This document shows positions 9,475 through 18,516 of a DNA stretch of 64,000 nucleotides, piece by piece. The number at the start of each line of letters is the position of its first letter. Position 1 is the first letter of the stretch. Origin of the DNA: Paraburkholderia sp. PGU19 (GTDB lineage: Bacteria > Pseudomonadota > Gammaproteobacteria > Burkholderiales > Burkholderiaceae); contig NZ_AP023181.1 of assembly GCF_013426915.1 (NCBI RefSeq), forward strand, positions 620,001 to 684,000. Direction: 5' to 3'. Both the position numbers and the translations under genes were made by a program. The notes under the pieces are model-generated. The model saw only the letters and a program-made list of their open reading frames with translations. It made no database searches and was not told the DNA's origin.

Positions 9475-10375
9475 GGCGTTCTCCAGAGATCGATCCGTGC
9501 AGCGCGTTCGCTGCCGTCGCGGCGCCCTGCGCCGAGGCTTCCGTCAGAAACGCGAGCAGCCGTTCGTTGACGCGCGCCGGATCGGTGACGTTCATCATGT
9601 GACGTTCATTGGCGATGATTTCCGCGCGGCCGAATGGTGCGGCCTCCGCCATCGCGCTCGACATCGACGGGCTCGAGTTCGGATCGCATTCGCCCGTGAG
9701 AAACAGCGCGGGCACCGCGAGTTCTGCAAGGCGGCCAACGTGCGCATCGTCCGAACTCGCGAAGAGCCGGTACGTGCGCGCATAGCCGACGGGATCGACC
9801 GACAACAACAGATCGCGCACGGCTTGGGCCGATTGCGTCAGATGCACGGGAATCGGATCGCCGAACCAGCGTGACAGCGTGGCGTCCACGCCGGTCGCGG
9901 CGGGATTGTCGGCGGGTGTGTCGCCGAGCATCGCGGCGCGCGTCATCACGGCTTCACGCTGTGCTGGCGTGCGGTCGTACACCGCGTTCAGTGCGACGAC
10001 GCTCAGCGTGCGTTGCGGATGCGCAAGCGCGAATTCGAGTGCGACGAGCGCGCCCATCGAATGCCCGACCACATGTGCCCGCTCGATCTGCATCGCGTCG
10101 AGCAGCGTTTCGAGTTGCGCCGCGTATTCGTCGAGCGTCGGCGCGGGCGTCGGCAGGGCGCTATTGCCATGGCCGAGCATGTCGTACACGACCACCTGAT
10201 ACGCCGCCGTCAACGCATCGATCTGCGGCGCCCACACACTCTGGTTCATGCCGACGCCGTGGACCAGCACCACCGTCTCGGGTGCATCCGCCGACTGCGG
10301 CGCGTAGACGCTGTAGCTCGTGCCCGCGGCCTCGCCACGCGACACGGCGTGCCCGGAGACATGCTCACGCTTCAT
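9467..10375 (-). CDS. Alpha/beta hydrolase
   Basis: A 302-residue alpha/beta-fold hydrolase. The oxyanion-hole HGVGM, nucleophile elbow GHSMG (Ser about residue 106), acid TGECDPNS and late His in NERHMMNV form a complete catalytic triad. The family includes esterases, lactonases and C-C bond hydrolases of catabolic pathways. It overlaps the AA_synth gene upstream by 11 bp and the flavin reductase downstream by 8 bp, so it is tightly embedded in the operon. Confidence 0.88.
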   Translation of the reverse strand: MKREHVSGHAVSRGEAAGTSYSVYAPQSADAPETVVLVHGVGMNQSVWAPQIDALTAAYQVVVYDMLGHGNSALPTPAPTLDEYAAQLETLLDAMQIERAHVVGHSMGALVALEFALAHPQRTLSVVALNAVYDRTPAQREAVMTRAAMLGDTPADNPAATGVDATLSRWFGDPIPVHLTQSAQAVRDLLLSVDPVGYARTYRLFASSDDAHVGRLAELAVPALFLTGECDPNSSPSMSSAMAEAAPFGRAEIIANERHMMNVTDPARVNERLLAFLTEASAQGAATAANALHGSISGERHD

Positions 10376-10952
10376 TGGACTCGAGCTCCTTCAGGTCCTG
10401 ATAGCGGTCGCCGATCCGATGATGCGGACGGCCGCCAATCGATGCGCCGAGCGCGATTACCAGTTCATCGGGTGCGGGTGCATCGACGATCGAAAACTGC
10501 ACCGTCAGATAGTGCGAACGCATGCCTTCGTCGTGCTTGTGCATCAACGGAATGGCGATCGGGCAGTTCGGACCGCCGCGCAGATTCGTGAAGCTCAGAT
10601 AGCTCTTCGCGCCGACGGCCTTGCGGTAGTAGTTGCCGAAACGCAGCGTGTGGATCAGCGCGGACGCATGCTCGATCTCGCCCGACGTACCGACGATCGC
10701 CGCCTTGCCATACCCTTCGATCGCATCGCCCGAACCGGCGACGCGCAGCATTTCGGCCGTCAGCATTTCGCCGAGTTGAGGTGCCAGGCCGTGAATTTCC
10801 GGCTTCAGATCCTCGACGAAGCCGCGTCCAGCCCACGGGTTGCGCAGCACGGCCGCCGCGCCGATCAGTTTCAGCGGCCGGGCCGCAGCCTTGCCCCCTT
10901 CGATAAATGTCTCTTCGACGTAAGTGACCAGCTTGCGCACTTCCAGCTTCAT
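10365..10952 (-). CDS. Amino acid synthesis family protein (PF06684/DUF1185)
   Basis: A 195-residue protein of the AA_synth (DUF1185) family, for which a chorismate-mutase-like fold has been reported; the reaction is unproven. Characteristic segments are GHRDVGAxL-like core VGTSGEIEHASALIHT and FTNLRGGPNCPIAIPLMHKHDEGMRSHY. The ATG at 10952 is preceded by AGGAG; an upstream in-frame extension was rejected because it runs through the operator region. This is the first gene of the operon. Members of the family are usually found in catabolic rather than amino-acid biosynthetic operons, so the family name should not be read literally. Confidence 0.85.
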   Translation of the reverse strand: MKLEVRKLVTYVEETFIEGGKAAARPLKLIGAAAVLRNPWAGRGFVEDLKPEIHGLAPQLGEMLTAEMLRVAGSGDAIEGYGKAAIVGTSGEIEHASALIHTLRFGNYYRKAVGAKSYLSFTNLRGGPNCPIAIPLMHKHDEGMRSHYLTVQFSIVDAPAPDELVIALGASIGGRPHHRIGDRYQDLKELESNEA

Positions 10953-11001
10953 ATCGTTTCTCCTGACGGGGCCTAGGCCATGAATGTCGTTGATTGAGAT
11001 T

Positions 11002-11013
11002 ATGGTATTCCAT
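11002..11013. promoter_or_regulatory. Candidate GntR operator, copy 1
   Basis: ATGGTATTCCAT, a near-perfect dyad (ATGG-N4-CCAT) located 50 bp upstream of the start codon at 10952. It is repeated in inverted form at 11044-11055, centre-to-centre 42 bp, about four helical turns. Two FCD-GntR genes frame the operon, so this is the likely binding site of one or both. Confidence 0.6.
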
Positions 11014-11043
11014 CTTATGGTCCGCACCAATGACCAAAGTATT

Positions 11044-11055
11044 ATGGAATACCAT
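11044..11055. promoter_or_regulatory. Candidate GntR operator, copy 2
   Basis: ATGGAATACCAT is the exact reverse complement of copy 1 at 11002-11013. Between the two lies a weaker related dyad, ATGGTccgcACCAA, at 11017-11030. The in-phase spacing suggests cooperative binding on one face of the DNA. Confidence 0.6.
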
Positions 11056-11194
11056 GATACGAACGAAGCGATTTCAGGCACGCTTTCGGCGTGGCACTAA
11101 GCTTGTGCGACGCAGCAAACGGATGGAAAGATGCAAAAAGAAAAGCCGCCGGGGATGCCGGCGGCCTTGGACACAGCGGAAGCAACGAAGCAGA

Positions 11195-11881
11195 TCAGGC
11201 GTTATCGGTCGACTCGCCTTGCTGCGCAAGCGCGTTCAGCGCGAGTTCCGCAGTGCGCCTGATATGCGCAAACGACGCCGCCGACGCCGCATCGCCATCG
11301 CGCCGCTCGATAGCGTCGAGCAGCTTGTTCATCTCGCGATTCGATTCACCACCGCGCCCCGGCACCGCGATGGTCAGCGCACGCAGCCGGTTGATGCGCG
11401 CGTTCAGCGTCTTCACGACCGTCAGCGACACATGTTTTTGCGCGCCTTCGAACATCGCCTCATAGAAGCGTTCGGTGTAATCGAGCACACGCGGCAGATC
11501 CTCTTTCTCGAAGGCGTCCTCGATCGTCTTGCGGATGTCGCGCAGTTGCTGCACGAGTTCGGGCGTCGACTGTTCGGCGCAGGCGCGTGCCGCGTTGGCT
11601 TCGAGCAGACCGCGCAGCTCGTAGATTTCGCCGACCTGCGCCGGGTCCAGTCGCGCAACGATCGGTCCCTGCCGCGCGACGATCTCGACGAGCCCTTCCG
11701 TCTCCAGGTGCCGCAGCACTTCGCGCACCACCGTCCGGCTCACGCCCAGTTCATCGCACAGCGTGCGCTCTACGAGCCGCGCGCCCGGCCGGAAATAGCC
11801 TTGCACGATTGCGCCGCGCAGCTTGTCGAGCGTGAGTTCGCGCAGTGTCTTTGCGTTGCGGTCGATTCTGAGGTCTGACAT
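11195..11881 (-). CDS. GntR-family transcriptional regulator (FCD domain), paralogue of 932-1627
   Basis: A 228-residue regulator with N-terminal winged HTH (LGVSRTVVREVLRHLETEGL) and helical FCD domain. The ATG at 11881 (MSDLRIDRN) matches the start of the paralogue; two upstream in-frame ATGs would add a non-conserved leader. It lies upstream of and in the same direction as the catabolic operon, with the paired operators between. A third operator-like sequence precedes this gene, consistent with autoregulation. The two paralogues may bind the same sites and respond to different pathway compounds. Confidence 0.9.
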   Translation of the reverse strand: MSDLRIDRNAKTLRELTLDKLRGAIVQGYFRPGARLVERTLCDELGVSRTVVREVLRHLETEGLVEIVARQGPIVARLDPAQVGEIYELRGLLEANAARACAEQSTPELVQQLRDIRKTIEDAFEKEDLPRVLDYTERFYEAMFEGAQKHVSLTVVKTLNARINRLRALTIAVPGRGGESNREMNKLLDAIERRDGDAASAASFAHIRRTAELALNALAQQGESTDNA

Positions 11882-11941
11882 AGGCAGCAGTAAGGAAATG
11901 GACGAAGGCCCAACTTGCCTCGCGAAAAGCGAACGCTGAAG

Positions 11942-11953
11942 CTGGAATGCCAT
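11942..11953. promoter_or_regulatory. Candidate GntR operator, copy 3 (autoregulatory)
   Basis: Minus-strand ATGGCATTCCAG matches copy 1 at 10 of 12 positions. It lies 60 bp upstream of the start of the GntR gene at 11881, where an autoregulatory operator would be expected. Confidence 0.45.
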
Positions 11954-12026
11954 ATTATCGTCCATCTTGCCGCGTTGACGGCTGGATGAAAGTCGGCGGC
12001 TATCCGCCCAGGCGCCTGGGGCGCCT

Positions 12027-13190
12027 CTAGATCAGGATCACGTGATCGCTGAGCTGGACGCAATTGCGCCCGCCGCGCTTCGCGCTATACAGCGCTTCGT
12101 CGGCATCTCTCGCCAGTTGCTCGATGGTTGCGTCGCTCGCGGCCATGCATGCGACACCGATACTGCATGTATAGCCGGGCAGCGTCGCGTCGTCTTTCCG
12201 CGCGATGTGCTGGCGGATACGCTCCGCGTGGTCCCTCGCCTCGTCGGGACGCACGCGCGGCAATAGCACCGCGAACTCCTCGCCGCCCCAGCGCGCGACA
12301 TGCCCCGGCGCCGGCAACATGTCAGCGACGCGCTTCGCGAAGTCAATCAGGATGCGATCGCCCGTGGCGTGCCCATACGTGTCGTTCACCTGCTTGAAGT
12401 GGTCGAGATCGATCAGCAGCAGCGACAGCAATCCGCCCGTACGCATCGTCTTCTCGCGTTCCTGCTGATGCGCGCCAAGAAACGCGCGACGATTCAGCAG
12501 CCCCGTCAGCGGGTCCATGAACGACTGCTGTTCGAGCTGATTGCGCAGCCTGTCCATCGCGACGAACAACAAGCCGACTGTCACCGTGAGCGACATCAAC
12601 GCGCTCGTGATCAGATAGATCTTCTGGATGAGGTCGGGAGCGAACAGGCCCGTGCTCGCCCAGGCCGGTACGAACATCGAGATGCCGCGCGCTGCCGTCG
12701 TGACCGTCTGCACCAGTTGCATCGAGCCGACGTAGAGCGCCGTGTTGCTGCCTTCGCCGAAACGCAGCATGGTGAGGCTGTTCAGTCCGAACGTCGCCGT
12801 CAGGATCGCGGACATGCACAGCGTGCGTCCCGCCACGGAAGGATGTACCCACGTCATCCAGCTCATCGCGATCACGCCGATCACGAGCAGCAGCGCGATG
12901 AAGCGCCTCGACGGACGCAGCCCGTAGAACATCTGGCTGCCGATCAGCCACAGCCCTGTGCCGAGACTCAGGCCGACATTGGCGACGACAATCGAAAGCC
13001 AGTCGCCGATGCCGCCGCGCAACGCAAGCAATATCGCCGACAACGATACGACCAGCGCACCCGAAGCCCAATGCCCGACGCCGCGAATGTTCGCCGGAAA
13101 CCCGCGCCCCAGCGAGAACATGACGAGCGCCATCAAGCCGGGCATGACTGACGACATCAGAATGACGGTGCGAAGATCGAAGGCTGGCAT
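12027..13190 (-). CDS. Membrane diguanylate cyclase (GGDEF domain)
   Basis: About 387 residues. The first roughly 220 residues contain about six to seven hydrophobic spans (integral membrane sensor) and the C-terminal roughly 165 residues form a GGDEF domain: DPLTGLLNRRAF start, DLDHFKQVNDTYGH and the active-site signature GGEEF. The inhibitory-site motif RxxD expected just before the signature is replaced (PAPG), so product inhibition by cyclic di-GMP at the primary I-site is unlikely. I chose the ATG at 13190 (MPAFDLRT); an ATG 36 bp upstream is also possible. It lies downstream of flagellin on the same strand, fitting a motility/sessility role. Confidence 0.88.
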   Translation of the reverse strand: MPAFDLRTVILMSSVMPGLMALVMFSLGRGFPANIRGVGHWASGALVVSLSAILLALRGGIGDWLSIVVANVGLSLGTGLWLIGSQMFYGLRPSRRFIALLLVIGVIAMSWMTWVHPSVAGRTLCMSAILTATFGLNSLTMLRFGEGSNTALYVGSMQLVQTVTTAARGISMFVPAWASTGLFAPDLIQKIYLITSALMSLTVTVGLLFVAMDRLRNQLEQQSFMDPLTGLLNRRAFLGAHQQEREKTMRTGGLLSLLLIDLDHFKQVNDTYGHATGDRILIDFAKRVADMLPAPGHVARWGGEEFAVLLPRVRPDEARDHAERIRQHIARKDDATLPGYTCSIGVACMAASDATIEQLARDADEALYSAKRGGRNCVQLSDHVILI

Positions 13191-13283
13191 ACGGCTCCGG
13201 AGGCGGGCTCGCGACATGAAAATCATCCGTTTTCATGTGCGCTTGCGGGACAGCCTCGCAATATACCTCAGCCCGCGCCGCCG

Positions 13284-14102
13284 TCACTCGAGCAGCTTCA
13301 GCACGGTCTGCGGCATCGAGTTGGCCTGCGCCAGCACCGAGATGCCCGCCTGCTGCAGCACTTGTGCCTTCGACAGATTCGCCGTTTCCGTCGCGAAGTC
13401 CGCGTCGGTGATCTGCGAACGCGCGGAACTCATGTTCGTTGCCTGCGTGTTCGTCGTCGAGATGGCAGCCTGAAACGTGTTCTGCGTCGCGCCGAGCGTT
13501 GCCTGGAAGGTGTTGACGCTCGTGAGAACGCTATCGATCGTGCTCATCGCAGCCTGAGCGCCCGATGCCGACGAGACCGACAGGCCGCTGATGCCGAGGT
13601 TGCCTGCATCCCATTTCTGCGAGCCGAAGTCGGCCGTGATCTGCTGGTTGTCGAATGCGCCGATCTGGAAGTTGATCGTACCGACACCGTTCAGAACGGA
13701 CTGGCCGTTGAACGTGGTCTGTTGCGCGACGCGCGTGATTTCCGTCAAGCGGGTCGACACTTCCGACTGCAGGTTCGCCAGCGCGTTCGAGTCGAGCGAG
13801 CCGTCGCCCGCTTCCACTGCGAGCTGGCGAATACGCTGCAGATTACTGACGATCGATTGCAGCGCGCCGTTCGTCGTCTGCACCATCGAAATGCCGTTGT
13901 TCGCATTCGCAGCCCCTTGCGTCAGTGCATTGATCGACGCCGTTTGCGTCGTCGAAATCGCGAGACCGGCCGCGTCGTCGGCGGCGGTGTTCACGCGCTT
14001 GCCCGACGACAGACGGTTGATCGCCTGCGAGAGCGCGCTTTGCGAGCCCGACAGGTTGTTCTGCGCCGTCAGCGACATGATGTTGGTGTTGATGTTCAGC
14101 AT
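13284..14102 (-). CDS. fliC: Flagellin
   Basis: A 272-residue flagellin. The conserved N-terminal D0/D1 (LNINTNIMSLTAQNNLSGSQ; RLSSGKRVNTAADDAAGLAI) and C-terminal D1/D0 (TDADFATETANLSKAQVLQQ; LAQANSMPQTVLKLL) coiled-coil regions are complete. The surface-exposed middle domain is very short compared with the roughly 500-residue enteric protein, as is common in Burkholderia-like bacteria. Exported unfolded through the flagellar type III apparatus and polymerised into the filament. No other flagellar gene is in the window. Confidence 0.95.
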   Translation of the reverse strand: MLNINTNIMSLTAQNNLSGSQSALSQAINRLSSGKRVNTAADDAAGLAISTTQTASINALTQGAANANNGISMVQTTNGALQSIVSNLQRIRQLAVEAGDGSLDSNALANLQSEVSTRLTEITRVAQQTTFNGQSVLNGVGTINFQIGAFDNQQITADFGSQKWDAGNLGISGLSVSSASGAQAAMSTIDSVLTSVNTFQATLGATQNTFQAAISTTNTQATNMSSARSQITDADFATETANLSKAQVLQQAGISVLAQANSMPQTVLKLLE

Positions 14103-14286
14103 TCGCTTCCCCGTTCCTCAATAACTTCCATTAAAGACCTTTGCATCGCCAGCCTGTCAATGCCCTCATTCGCGGCGCTGCTTCTTTTCTAACGGTTCGA
14201 TAGCGGCAAAATTAAGAGCGCAAAATCTTTCATTGCTGCCATTTACGCTTACTTCAACTTTCTTACCGGATATTCTTAAAGAGCAT

Positions 14287-14324
14287 AAAAAAACCCGCAT
14301 GCGCGAATTGCGCATGCGGGTTTT
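14287..14324 (-). terminator. Rho-independent terminator of the porin gene
   Basis: A perfect 15-bp stem (AAAACCCGCATGCGC at 14290-14304, complementary arm 14310-14324, 5-nt loop) ends, on the minus strand, in a run of seven T. It lies 18 bp past the porin stop codon. Confidence 0.9.
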
Positions 14325-14341
14325 GCATCAGATGCAATGCA

Positions 14342-15493
14342 TCAGAACTTGTGGCGAATCCCCACAATCGCAATCTCTTGCGTGCTCGTGCCGTTATAGC
14401 CGTAAGAGCCGATCGATGCCTGCGCTGCCTGCGTCGTGCCATCGGACAGACGCTGCGTGCCGTTGGCATGCTGATACGCAGCGACGGCGTAGAGGTCGGT
14501 GCGCTTGGACAGGTTATAGTCCGCGCCCAGGCTGACCTGGTGATAATGCGCCGACGTATCGCCCGACGCCGCCGTGTACGCATAGCCCACGCCAGCGATC
14601 AAAGCGGGCGTTGCCTGGTACGCGACGAATGCCTTGCCGCTGTTGTACTTCTCGGTCGTCGAAAAGCTCGAGCTGGCATCGGCCTTCAGTTGCGTGTTGC
14701 TGTACGACGCGCCCAGCGTCACGGAGCCGAGTACGTACTGACCGCCCAACTGCGCGATGCTGACCGATTTCGCGCTCACGTAACCGTCGTTGATGTGGCT
14801 GTCGAAGATCGAGTCCGTCGTGCTGCTTGCCCAGCTCGTGCGCCCGCCCGTTGCGGAGTTGTTCGTTGCGCGCAGATAGCCTGCCGCCAGCGACAGATTG
14901 CCGACCGAGTACGTCGCCGCGCCGCTATACGTGTAGCCTTGTCCCGTCTGGCCAGCCACGCCGCTGAATGCGTAGAGGCCTTCGAACTGGAAGCCCGCGT
15001 AGTTCGGCGACACATACTTGACGGCGTTCGACACGCGCGCGCTGTTGTCGTTGTTGTCGACGTCGCCCGGCGTCGCAAACGTCGAGCCGAAGTAGTTGTC
15101 CGCGGTGACGCCTTGAACCGTATCCGTGATTGGGTCGTACTGACGGCCCAGCGTGACGGTGCCCCACTTGCCGCCCTGGAAGCCCACGTAAGCCTGGCGG
15201 CCGAACAGGCGCGAACCCTGGCTCATCTTGCCCGTACCGACATCGAAGCCGCTTTCCAGCGCGAAGATCGCCTTCAGCCCGCTGCCGAGATCTTCACTGC
15301 CCTTCAGGCCCCAGCGGTCGCCGCTGAGGTTGCCGTTGATCATGCCCGTCAGGTTGCTGTTTGAGTCGGCGTTGTGCACGTAGCCGATACCTGCATCGAT
15401 GAGCCCGTAGAGCGTGACGCTGTTCTGCGCGTGAGCCGCGATCGTCATCGAGCTCAACGTGATTGCAACAGCCGCAATTGCAGTTCTTTTCAT
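14342..15493 (-). CDS. Outer-membrane trimeric porin (Burkholderia type)
   Basis: A 383-residue porin with signal peptide (MKRTAIAAVAITL through AHAQNSVTLYGLIDAG). The mature start SSVTLYGxxDAG-like motif, the L3 region, the beta-strand periodicity and the C-terminal Phe (IVGIRHKF) are typical of the gram-negative porin_4 family of Burkholderiales. The ATG at 15493 was chosen since it begins the signal peptide; an ATG 15 bp upstream is in frame. It forms a 16-stranded general diffusion channel. It ends at a strong terminator and has its own promoter in the AT-rich 15494-15650 region. Confidence 0.93.
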   Translation of the reverse strand: MKRTAIAAVAITLSSMTIAAHAQNSVTLYGLIDAGIGYVHNADSNSNLTGMINGNLSGDRWGLKGSEDLGSGLKAIFALESGFDVGTGKMSQGSRLFGRQAYVGFQGGKWGTVTLGRQYDPITDTVQGVTADNYFGSTFATPGDVDNNDNSARVSNAVKYVSPNYAGFQFEGLYAFSGVAGQTGQGYTYSGAATYSVGNLSLAAGYLRATNNSATGGRTSWASSTTDSIFDSHINDGYVSAKSVSIAQLGGQYVLGSVTLGASYSNTQLKADASSSFSTTEKYNSGKAFVAYQATPALIAGVGYAYTAASGDTSAHYHQVSLGADYNLSKRTDLYAVAAYQHANGTQRLSDGTTQAAQASIGSYGYNGTSTQEIAIVGIRHKF

Positions 15494-16054
15494 CTGTTCC
15501 TCTATCACTCGTTTAAAAATTTATTGCGACCGCGAGAATACAGGCGCTTAAAAAGCGATAAATTACTTGTTGATTATATGCAATTGATTAGCTTTCCTAC
15601 CTTTAATAAAGCAAAAAATGCTATGTGAATGCACATAGCCGAAGCCCGGAATCAATATTCATCTGCGTGGAAAGAGAGAATATGAAGCGATTTCCAGACA
15701 GGCGCCAATCTAGGTGACGTGATTTTTGAAGTCAACGCGTGAGGATTCGCTAAGCGTTTCCCAATCTTTCTTTCTTGCTGCGGATAAGCCCGTCGATATC
15801 GCTGATGCGTGGTTTCGACCGCACATAAAACGACGTTCCGACTGCTGCAGCGCGACGGACCTTCACGCGGTGTCGCCGGGGCATTCGCCCACGCGTTGCG
15901 ATGTCCGACAAGCCAGTCGGACCCACCTCGTCAATTCGCTCGACGCAAGCGCACAGGCGCTTCGCAGCCACGACGACTCGCACGCCAAAGCCGGCCTTTC
16001 GTTGTAGGACAACGTATAATGCAGATAAATCTCGAAAATCCCCAGGAGCATTAC
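15494..16054. other. Divergent intergenic region between porin and glucarate regulator
   Basis: AT-rich near the porin (15500-15650), as expected for a strong promoter region. It contains a perfect dyad CTATGTG/CACATAG at 15621-15638. Open frames further right lack family similarity and a plausible start. The region ends with the operator and ribosome site of the GntR gene. Confidence 0.4.
16001..16013. promoter_or_regulatory. Candidate operator of the glucarate-locus GntR regulator
   Basis: GTTGTaggACAAC is a perfect 5-bp-arm palindrome matching the TnGTnnnACnA pattern of FadR/FCD regulators. It lies 42 bp upstream of the regulator's start and is followed directly by GTATAAT, a good -10 box, so a bound repressor would block its own promoter. 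The half site ACAACRTAT recurs in the promoter region at 18517-18706. Confidence 0.5.
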
Positions 16055-16816
16055 ATGGCCGCGTCTGGAGCACCAGGTTCGACCCCACGGCGGGCACGCG
16101 GGAGCCTTGCTGATCAGGTCGTCGCCTATGTCAACGAGCAGGTTGCTTCGCACGCGCTCAAGCCGGGCGATCAACTGCCAACCGAAACGACGCTGATGTC
16201 CTTGCTCGGCGTCAGCCGCACCGTCGTGCGCGAAGCGATTTCGCGCCTGCAGGCCAATCGCGTGATCGAAACGCGCCACGGGATCGGCAGTTTCGTACTG
16301 GAGCCGCGCCGCGAGCCACTCGGTCTGGAGATGGTGCCCGCCACCACGTTGACCGATGTGCTGTCGGTGCTGGAATTGCGCATCAGCCTCGAGACGGAAT
16401 GCGCGGGGCTCGCCGCGCAGCGTGCGAGCGAACGCGATATCGCGAAGATTCGCGCGGCGCTCGATGCCATCGAAGAAACGAGCCGCGCCGGCGGTGACAG
16501 CACGGCCGCTGATTTGCGCTTCCATATTTCAATTGCGAACGCGACGGGCAACCGCTATTTCGTCGACATTCTCACGCAGTTGGGCACAGCGCTGATTCCG
16601 CGGCATCGCGTGGATTCGGCGGGGCTCGCTCAAAGCGATCCCAACGCCTATATGGCGCGAGTGAATCTCGAGCACGAAAACATTCTCGATGCGATCGCGC
16701 GCAAAGATCCTGATGGTGCGCGCGCGGCGATGCGCATGCATCTGTCGAGCAGCCGCGAACGGCTGCGCCGTGCAAGCGCCCAGGCGGAAGAAGCCGCATC
16801 GACACGCGCGCTTTAA
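16055..16816 (+). CDS. GntR-family regulator (FCD domain) of the glucarate locus
   Basis: A 253-residue regulator. Residues about 17-85 are the winged HTH (LPTETTLMSLLGVSRTVVRE, VIETRHGIGSFV); the rest is a helical FCD domain with metal/ligand His residues (RFHISIANATGNRYF). The ATG at 16055 has AGGAG six nt upstream; an earlier ATG at 16019 overlaps the promoter. It faces the aldehyde dehydrogenase gene (convergent) and very probably controls it and the aldolase/GarR/GudD/KdgD genes, in line with known FCD regulators of sugar-acid catabolism. Confidence 0.9.
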   Translation: MAASGAPGSTPRRARGSLADQVVAYVNEQVASHALKPGDQLPTETTLMSLLGVSRTVVREAISRLQANRVIETRHGIGSFVLEPRREPLGLEMVPATTLTDVLSVLELRISLETECAGLAAQRASERDIAKIRAALDAIEETSRAGGDSTAADLRFHISIANATGNRYFVDILTQLGTALIPRHRVDSAGLAQSDPNAYMARVNLEHENILDAIARKDPDGARAAMRMHLSSSRERLRRASAQAEEAASTRAL

Positions 16817-16836
16817 AGCACTACTTCGAGCAAACG

Positions 16837-16866
16837 AAAAAGCGGCCGAATACATGGCCGCTTTTT
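16837..16866. terminator. Bidirectional terminator
   Basis: AAAAAGCGGCC (16837-16847) pairs with GGCCGCTTTTT (16856-16866) around an 8-nt loop. The A-run on one side and the T-run on the other allow it to stop transcription from both converging genes (16816 and 16894). Confidence 0.9.
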
Positions 16867-16893
16867 CATTACAACGCCAATTGCGTCAGACGA

Positions 16894-18516
16894 TCACGCG
16901 TTGACGATCTGCCCGTCGCGACGACGCCAGAGTCCGAGCGGGTTGTCGTCGGCCAGCGCCTGCGGCAGCAGTTCAGCCGGAAAATCCTGATAGCACACGG
17001 GACGCAGAAAGCGGTCAATCGACGTCGAGCCGACCGACGTCACGCGGCTGTCGGCCGTTGCCGGGAATGGGCCGCCATGCACCATCGCGTGACACACTTC
17101 AACGCCCGTCGGGAAACCGTTGACGAGCAGACGCCCCGCCTTGCGCTCCAGAATCGGCACCAGTTTCTTCGCGAGTTGCACGTCGTCGCGATCCATTGCA
17201 ATCGTTGCCGTCAGTTGTCCGGCGAAGTGCTCTGCGACTGCGAGAAGTTCCTGCTCGTCCTTGCACCGCACGACGGTCGATGCGGGACCGAACACCTCGT
17301 CTTCCAGTTCGGGCTTGCTCAGAAAGACGGCTGCATCGGTGACGAACAGCGCCGCGCACGCCTGTGTCGGCCCCGTCGCTTCGAGACCATGCGCAACGGG
17401 CTCGACGCCTTCGATTGAAGCGAGCCTCGCCTCACCCTCCTGATACGCGGCATGAATGCCCGACGTGAGCATCGTCTGCGCGGGCTTCTGATCGAGCGCC
17501 TGCGCCGCGGCTTGGGTGAACGCGCGTAGTTCGGGACCGTCGATACCGATCACCAGACCCGGATTCGTACAGAACTGCCCCGCGCCGAGCGAGAGCGAAT
17601 CGACAAAGCCACGCGCGATCGCCTCGCCGCGTGCCGCGACAGCAACAGGCAGCAGGAACACAGGATTAATGCTGCTCATCTCCGCGTAGACGGGAATAGG
17701 CTCGGGACGATTCGCCGCGACCTTCATCAGCGACGTGCCGCCCGCGCGCGAACCCGTGAAGCCGACCGCCTTGATGGCCGGATGCGCGACGAGCGCTTCG
17801 CCGACCGTGCTGCCCGCGCCGACGATCATCGAGAACACGCCTTCGGGCAAGTTCATGTCGGCCGCCACGCGCTGAATGACGCGCCCGACCATCTCCGACG
17901 TACCGAGGTGAGCACGATGCGCCTTGACGACGACCGGGCATCCGGCGGCCAGCGCCGCCGCCGTATCGCCGCCCGCCACCGAGAACGCGAGCGGAAAATT
18001 GCTCGCGCCGAACACGGCCACCGGTCCAACGGGAATCTTCTGCATGCGCAGATCCGAGCGCGGCAAGGGCTTGCGCTCGGGCAACGGCGAATCGAGCGTC
18101 GCCGTGAGCCATTGGCCCGCGCGCACTTCACTGGCGAACAGCTTCAACTGCCCTGTGGTCCGTGCGCGCTCGCCTTCCAGCCGCGCCTTTGGCAGCCCGG
18201 ATTCGGCGTGCGCGCGCTCGATCAACGCATCGCCTAACGCAGTGATGCCATCCGCGATCCGCTCAAGAAACTCGGCCCGCTGTGAAAGCGGAAGATGCCG
18301 ATAGGTGTCGAAAGCCTGCGCGGCCAGCTCGCAGGCGCGCGAGACGTCCTCAACCGTGCCGATGCCGAAGGCGGGCGTGTCGATCTCCTTGCCCGTCGAT
18401 GGATTGAATGCGCGCAGCGCCCTGTCTGCGCCATGAACTGCCTGCCGCCCGATCAGCATGTCACCTGTCAATTGCACGATGTCTCTTCTCCATTTGGCTG
18501 GTTTAACATCGGTCAT
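16894..18516 (-). CDS. 2,5-dioxovalerate (alpha-ketoglutarate semialdehyde) dehydrogenase
   Basis: A 540-residue aldehyde dehydrogenase of the NADP+-type KGSADH class found with glucarate genes. Features: [34 protein letters not shown], general base Glu in [13 protein letters not shown] and nucleophile Cys in [10 protein letters not shown]. It oxidises 2,5-dioxopentanoate, the product of KdgD (23043), to 2-oxoglutarate. It is divergent from the aldolase gene at 18707, with shared operator half sites between. Alternative aldehyde substrates cannot be excluded, but the context is strong. Confidence 0.9.
   Translation of the reverse strand: MTDVKPAKWRRDIVQLTGDMLIGRQAVHGADRALRAFNPSTGKEIDTPAFGIGTVEDVSRACELAAQAFDTYRHLPLSQRAEFLERIADGITALGDALIERAHAESGLPKARLEGERARTTGQLKLFASEVRAGQWLTATLDSPLPERKPLPRSDLRMQKIPVGPVAVFGASNFPLAFSVAGGDTAAALAAGCPVVVKAHRAHLGTSEMVGRVIQRVAADMNLPEGVFSMIVGAGSTVGEALVAHPAIKAVGFTGSRAGGTSLMKVAANRPEPIPVYAEMSSINPVFLLPVAVAARGEAIARGFVDSLSLGAGQFCTNPGLVIGIDGPELRAFTQAAAQALDQKPAQTMLTSGIHAAYQEGEARLASIEGVEPVAHGLEATGPTQACAALFVTDAAVFLSKPELEDEVFGPASTVVRCKDEQELLAVAEHFAGQLTATIAMDRDDVQLAKKLVPILERKAGRLLVNGFPTGVEVCHAMVHGGPFPATADSRVTSVGSTSIDRFLRPVCYQDFPAELLPQALADDNPLGLWRRRDGQIVNA

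Noticed and set aside
14103..14260. A sigma-28-like promoter before flagellin
   Set aside because: A GCCGCTAT box is present but the matching -35 element (GAAAGATT) is about 16 nt away instead of 11. A flagellar promoter is expected but I cannot place it.
15621..15638. The dyad CTATGTG/CACATAG as a CRP site
   Set aside because: The half-site spacing differs from TGTGA-N6-TCACA, and it is too far from either start to argue for.
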